Assembly (NCBI RefSeq): GCF_028502605.1
Contig: NC_079234.1
Span: forward strand, 1,178,001-1,242,000
DNA: 64,000 nt
Direction: 5' to 3'
Source of the DNA: Trichoderma breve
Taxonomy: Eukaryota; Ascomycota; Sordariomycetes; Hypocreales; Hypocreaceae
The notes beneath the pieces are model-generated. The model saw only the letters and a list, made by a program, of their open reading frames with translations, was not told where the DNA came from and did no database searches. The position numbers were made by a program, and so were the translations under genes. Positions 59,810 to 64,000 of the stretch are shown piece after piece (the first letter of the stretch is position 1; every line of letters begins with the position of its first letter).

Positions 59810-61027
59810 TCAAGATTGGCCCTGAGCCTTCACTCCGGCGTCTCCAAGAGGGACAACGAGACTGTAACTTTGACCGCTATTCTGTTCTTGCACACCGGTT
59901 GACAGTAAAAGAGGTGTCATTTGCCCATCATTCGAGAAATACAATTCCGGCCTCTCTCTGCGGTTGAATTGAGTAACATATCCATCATCGTACTGGACAT
60001 ACGTGCTGAATGCAAGTGTTCGGTTGCCGAATGTCCATGGTCCTGTGTAGTTCCTCGCATAAGCATGACGGCCAACTTGAGGTCCCCAGCCAAATCCACC
60101 AGCAGGCTCGAGAGAATGCAAAAGCATGTGGAAATTGCCTCGCTTGTCGCGCCAGACAAACGGATCCTCGTTGGCATCATCAAAGATTGGCTGTGACTCA
60201 ATCTTCTTGTATGGGCCCTCATAGCCAGACTCTGAGAAGGCCACGTTGATCAGCTCGGAACCACCGCAGTTGATTGGGCAACCACGGTAGACCAACAGCA
60301 TAGCGGCAGTGTGGCCAGGACAATGTCCACCATCAACGGTTGACTCTGCGCGTCCGCAAGAGCTGGAGTACAGAGGGAATGCGGTAGGGTTTGTCAAATC
60401 GGCATCCCAGTCACTCGTGTTATCGCCCTGCATGACTTGTCCCTTGAAAGTCCACTTGCGGAGATCTTTGCTGCTCAGGACAGAAACTCCGCTCTCTCCA
60501 TTGACATCGTTTCCTGGTCCGCAGGTGAAACTCTTCGATTGGCATGTGTCTGTCACGTTTGTAGGGCATCCGATATAGTAGAGAAGCCATTCTTTATCCG
60601 CGGGGCTGTAGACGACAGTTGGGTTGTGGGCAAAGGTGCCCACAACTTCAGCGGCAAATTTGTAAGGGCCAGCGGGACCTGTGCGAGATTCAGCCCGAAT
60701 GATGCGGCTGTAGGGAGCCCAGTAGTCAAGGCCACATCCGTGAGTGAACTCAGATGCGAAGAGATGATACAAATCACTCTCCTTCGGGTCCTGAATAATC
60801 TTGGAACACCAGGAGGACGTTCCCTCCGGAGTCAGATTATAGCCACCGTTCCGCTTAGCTGGACGGATGTCGAGCACGCCACAGTCGGTGCCAGTCCACG
60901 CGGGATCACACTGACAGACGCCACCTTTGGCACAAACGCCGTTAAGGCTGCAGTCTTCATCGGTTGAGCATGTCTGGTGGGACAAGCCAACGAATAGGCC
61001 GACTAGAAGATACAAAAGTCGGGCCAT
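59810..61027 (-). CDS. secreted protein with EGF-like domain and GH43-like five-bladed beta-propeller
   Basis: An intronless frame of 405 residues. Residues 1-18 (MARLLYLLVGLFVGLSHQ) form a signal peptide. An EGF-like module follows at about 20-50 (TCSTDEDCSLNGVCAKGG, then VCQCDPAWTGTDCG), with six cysteines. The remainder (about 60-395) reads like a glycoside-hydrolase beta-propeller of the GH43/GH32/GH62 type: YWAPYSRIIRAESR, HNPTVVYSPADKEWLLYYIG, DADLTNPTAFPLY and NEDPFVWRDKRGNFHMLLHS. Several N-glycosylation sites are present (NVTD, NTSD, NYTG, NRTL). The substrate is unknown; plant or fungal wall polysaccharide is a guess. The start at 61027 is the first in-frame ATG. Confidence 0.85.
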   Translation of the reverse strand: MARLLYLLVGLFVGLSHQTCSTDEDCSLNGVCAKGGVCQCDPAWTGTDCGVLDIRPAKRNGGYNLTPEGTSSWCSKIIQDPKESDLYHLFASEFTHGCGLDYWAPYSRIIRAESRTGPAGPYKFAAEVVGTFAHNPTVVYSPADKEWLLYYIGCPTNVTDTCQSKSFTCGPGNDVNGESGVSVLSSKDLRKWTFKGQVMQGDNTSDWDADLTNPTAFPLYSSSCGRAESTVDGGHCPGHTAAMLLVYRGCPINCGGSELINVAFSESGYEGPYKKIESQPIFDDANEDPFVWRDKRGNFHMLLHSLEPAGGFGWGPQVGRHAYARNYTGPWTFGNRTLAFSTYVQYDDGYVTQFNRRERPELYFSNDGQMTPLLLSTGVQEQNSGQSYSLVVPLGDAGVKAQGQS

Positions 61028-62305
61028 TTTGGACGAGACCCCACGGTGAAAGCGAAACAAGCGAGATAGTCGACGAACAGACTCAGCCTCGTTTGTATAA
61101 AAGACGGTGAAAAAGAGGCCAAAATTCGGAATCTCAGGTCTTCATACTATCCAAAGTATTGCTTGGTGACCATGACAGCATAGCAGAAGCCAGGTGTTGA
61201 GGAGTCAACGACTGATGCCTGACTTTTATATGTCATCCCCCGGTACTACAGCTACATGAGCTTCATATCTAAAAGATCGCGACGGAGATGAAAATCTGGG
61301 GATGCGGGGTGACGCCGACGGGTAAATGCTTAATAGTTATAGGCGACGGGAAGAGCAAAACATCAAAGATAGGTGAAAACCGCGATATCGGAATATGAGG
61401 CCGTGTTGAGATCGTCAGGGCTCCATCTCGTCGAGTGGAATCCGACGGGTATATTGCTCACTGCGTAGGTGAAGAGGGGTTCTTATAAGTGCCATTACAT
61501 ACTTGGAGATCATCGTATTTATTCCTCTATTAAGCCGACTTCGATACCGACCATATCTCCGCATTTCAGCGATTTCCCGCGGCTAGCAAAGGCTTCGGCA
61601 ATTGAGACTCTTCTTGTCCAGCTTCTTTTCTAGAACTAGCACGACGAGATAGCGTAAAATAGGCGTATAAAGCTACAAGTTAGAGCTCGTATAACTTCCG
61701 CGGGGACGCTATAGACGCGACATAGGTAAATGATATGATAAGCAGCTGACGATAGCAGACTGTTCTCGGCCACTCGAAGTATTGGCGGAATAATGTCGCC
61801 TCGTGGAGTCCATTCTGAAAGATAAGTCTTGAAGATTGTTCTAAATTTTGTCTTTGAAGAAAGGAAAGCTATGAATCTACAGGGAATCGAAGCATTATAA
61901 GAGGAATGATGCCTTCATTGTGTAAGCGACGTCTAAGCATCAATACGAACTCGTAGTCACACCAATCGGATTCAACCCAAACTGCCGAACATCAACTAGG
62001 CTTGATAAGGATATACATGCGTTCTGGGTCCGTTCCCTTTGGGTATCTCACAGAAATGAGGGATGGTATTTCCTGTCAATTTGGCATTATTGTACTACCA
62101 TCGCCACTCCTGCTACCAAAGGATTCGCCAGCCCGCATTGTAAGTAGTGACAAGTGGGAGCCACGACGCTTTCCATCTACCTATTAAAAACTACTTCAAC
62201 AATAAATCCCCTTAATGAGCTTATTCCATCTCTACAGAATGCACCGTCGCAGGTGACATCTTCACAGCTCCTCATTCGAAAGTATGTTTTCTTAACACAT
62301 ATGAG
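61028..62305. other. intergenic region of 1.3 kb with a TATA-like box
   Basis: This is the promoter of the secreted EGF/beta-propeller gene and the 3' side of the 2EXR gene, both on the minus strand. Read on the minus strand, TATAAAAG lies at 61222-61229, about 195 bp before the start codon, and may be the TATA box. The rest (61300-62300) is AT-rich and holds no gene I can support. Confidence 0.45.
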
Positions 62306-63370
62306 TTACTCGGCCTTCTCGCATTCTAGAACCTCAGCATGAACCCAGATGTTGTACCAGCCCCATTTTTCCCAAGTATCGCATCCATTGCACCCAAAAT
62401 CGCCTTCAAAACCATGCCCTAAACAAAAATGTGTGGGGTTGATGCCGCCGAATAGATCGTTGATTCTATCTACGAACTCGAGTGCTGAACGACTCCAAGT
62501 GTCGGAATAATCACCCCAGTTCGGGCTGGCTTCGACAAATCTTCGATCAATACTGCTGAAAACTTTTCGTTTGTTTGACAAGGCATGACTGTCTTCGGTC
62601 CTGGTTCGCTTCAAATTGTAATCGATAAGATATAGCGTTTGGTTACGTGAATAACTTTCGACCATCCAGACTATGATGCGTACGAAAAGACCTCGAGGAC
62701 TCATCTCTTCAAATAGAACATTCGGGTTCCTAATCTCGTCAAGACCATCGCACCAACTAGGATCGTATTCGAGCGCCAAATTAGGAAAGCCGCGCATCCC
62801 GATCGCATAATCGACCATGCAGAAGTCTTCTATAAAGTACGGATTCTCCCTATAATAGCCGACAGTGCCTGCGTTAACGGGCTGTAGGCAGACGAGATCT
62901 TGGTTTGGATGAATAGCGAAGCACCAGCTCCCGCTACTGTGTGGATAAATGAATGGCACACAGGCGTCCACAGGTAGGTTGTCATCCATTGAGCTTCGGC
63001 CTTGACGAAACTTTGCTGTCCAGTGGTTCATTTTATAATGCTTCTCGATAACTTCCCTAGACTCACGGCATGCATTCCACATGCCATAGTCCCATAGATA
63101 CGCAGACGGGTTATTGTTGGTCCACGAATGGCTGTCGCCAAATTTTGGTGCAGCGAGGCAATATGTAGTACCGTGATTAATTTCGCAATCAGAACCTAGA
63201 TGACATTGCACTCTGAGCTTTTTTAACGCGTCGCTGTCTTCTTTATAGTTGGTCACCGAGAAGAAATGAGCCCTAGGGCGGGACGGGCTGAGTGGTTGTA
63301 AGGCGTGTTTCCAAATTTTGAGCCTTAGCTCAGTTGGTAGATTCGGAAATTGGTGGAATTCCGATGGCAT
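62306..63370 (-). CDS. 2EXR-domain protein
   Basis: An intronless frame of 354 residues. It opens with FHQFPNLPTELRLKIWKHAL (residues 5-24), the signature of the fungal 2EXR domain, a family abundant in filamentous ascomycetes with no established biochemical role. Further family-like phrases are WNACRESREVIEKHY (about 98-112) and FAIHPNQDLVCLQPV (about 150). The C-terminal part has a Cys cluster (HFCLGHGFEGDFGCNGCDTW) that could bind metal. Members are often variable between strains and sit in accessory regions, which fits this location. The start at 63370 is an ATG immediately before the domain. Confidence 0.85.
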   Translation of the reverse strand: MPSEFHQFPNLPTELRLKIWKHALQPLSPSRPRAHFFSVTNYKEDSDALKKLRVQCHLGSDCEINHGTTYCLAAPKFGDSHSWTNNNPSAYLWDYGMWNACRESREVIEKHYKMNHWTAKFRQGRSSMDDNLPVDACVPFIYPHSSGSWCFAIHPNQDLVCLQPVNAGTVGYYRENPYFIEDFCMVDYAIGMRGFPNLALEYDPSWCDGLDEIRNPNVLFEEMSPRGLFVRIIVWMVESYSRNQTLYLIDYNLKRTRTEDSHALSNKRKVFSSIDRRFVEASPNWGDYSDTWSRSALEFVDRINDLFGGINPTHFCLGHGFEGDFGCNGCDTWEKWGWYNIWVHAEVLECEKAE

Positions 63371-64000
63371 TTTGCATGTATCGTCAAGGTATTATCCTAC
63401 AGGCGCCATGATGTTCTTGAAAATTGCTTCTCTGGCAACTCAGCTGGATTATGGACTGTATGTATGCCTTCCTCGAGGAACGTTGCAATGACTGTGTTGT
63501 TGCTTAATAATGGTGAGGGGAGGAGAATTTTGTTAGAGGGAGAGTTGAGATGGAAAAGAATTGTCGAATGGAGGGGGGGCTTCGTGTCGCTTATATAGGT
63601 GTCCCGGTGGGTAGATGTAAATAAACAAACATCTACTGGAAGATTAAATTTCTCAACATCTCAACACTCAGGAAGAAATGGTGGAATCTTGTTACTCGAG
63701 GCTTGCAGAGGCTTCTATTTGGACGCCTCCGAAGTACCTGTGAGTCATTTGGTGCACGAAGTTAGGTATAGCCACAAAGGCTTATAGTAAAGTTATAATA
63801 ATTATAGATATCTGTGGATAACTGCCAATGATATGAAACTTCATCACGCCTCCCCGAGAACTTCAGTCAGTAAGGTTTACGGTAAATAGGTATCCCTTAT
63901 TTACATAGAAGGCGAAAGCCTTTCTCATTGATAAACTTCGATGACTCACAAACGCAACAAATATAGTAGTATGCCATAGGTATGATAGCTGACCTTGACA
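63371..64000. other. right-edge non-coding sequence
   Basis: This is the promoter side of the 2EXR gene. It is AT-rich, with stops in all frames after 63790. I see nothing else to the end of the window. Confidence 0.45.

Noticed and set aside
50834..61027. Secondary-metabolite or catabolic gene cluster around the Zn2Cys6 factor, the oxidoreductase and the secreted hydrolase
   Set aside because: No backbone synthase, transporter or P450 is present, and an NLR interrupts the order; only the regulator-oxidoreductase pair was kept as an idea.
1..64000. tRNA genes, CRISPR arrays and intact transposons
   Set aside because: I looked for B-box-like sequences, regular spacer repeats and terminal repeats or transposase/reverse-transcriptase motifs and found none I could support by eye; a dedicated scan could still find a tRNA.

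Overview
This window comes from the nuclear genome of a filamentous ascomycete (Pezizomycotina), most likely a Sordariomycete and possibly Hypocreales. The evidence is short GT-AG introns of about 50-150 bp, a fungal Dicer-like 2 gene, a fungal NACHT-WD40 NLR, a Zn2Cys6 regulator, a 2EXR protein, and housekeeping proteins with filamentous-fungal insertions. I assembled nineteen protein-coding genes by joining exons across introns and checking reading-frame phase at every junction. I recognised no tRNA, rRNA, CRISPR array or intact transposon. || Layout: (1) 1-12.2 kb holds the 5' end of an Ime2-like protein kinase running off the left edge, a gene-poor stretch of 7.7 kb, a Stc1-domain protein (six exons, one of 18 nt) and a mitochondrial PDK/BCKDK-family kinase. 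(2) 12.2-32.4 kb is loosely packed. It holds a coiled-coil protein of unknown role, a Ser/Arg-rich protein with an uncharacterised fungal domain (probably DUF7514), sphingosine-1-phosphate lyase, a GT34 glycosyltransferase and a membrane RING-CH protein. (3) 33-53 kb is a dense housekeeping block: proteasome alpha2, an RCC1-repeat protein, Dicer-like 2, nicotinamide riboside kinase, peptidyl-tRNA hydrolase 2, UTP7, TSR1 and a Zn2Cys6 transcription factor. (4) 53-64 kb is sparser and looks accessory: a Gfo/Idh/MocA oxidoreductase, a 1200-residue NACHT-WD40 NLR, a secreted EGF plus beta-propeller protein and a 2EXR-domain protein. || How the genes relate: UTP7 and TSR1, both factors of small-ribosomal-subunit maturation, are transcribed divergently from one 369-bp region. 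The Zn2Cys6 factor and the oxidoreductase are also divergent, which suggests possible local regulation. Two proteins tied by family to RNA silencing (Stc1-domain protein and DCL2) lie about 29 kb apart, with no sign of co-transcription. The most interesting candidate is the NLR. It has no classical N-terminal effector domain and instead carries a short Asn/Gly-rich motif reminiscent of fungal amyloid-signalling motifs. All function calls rest on reading motifs by eye; no database search was possible.
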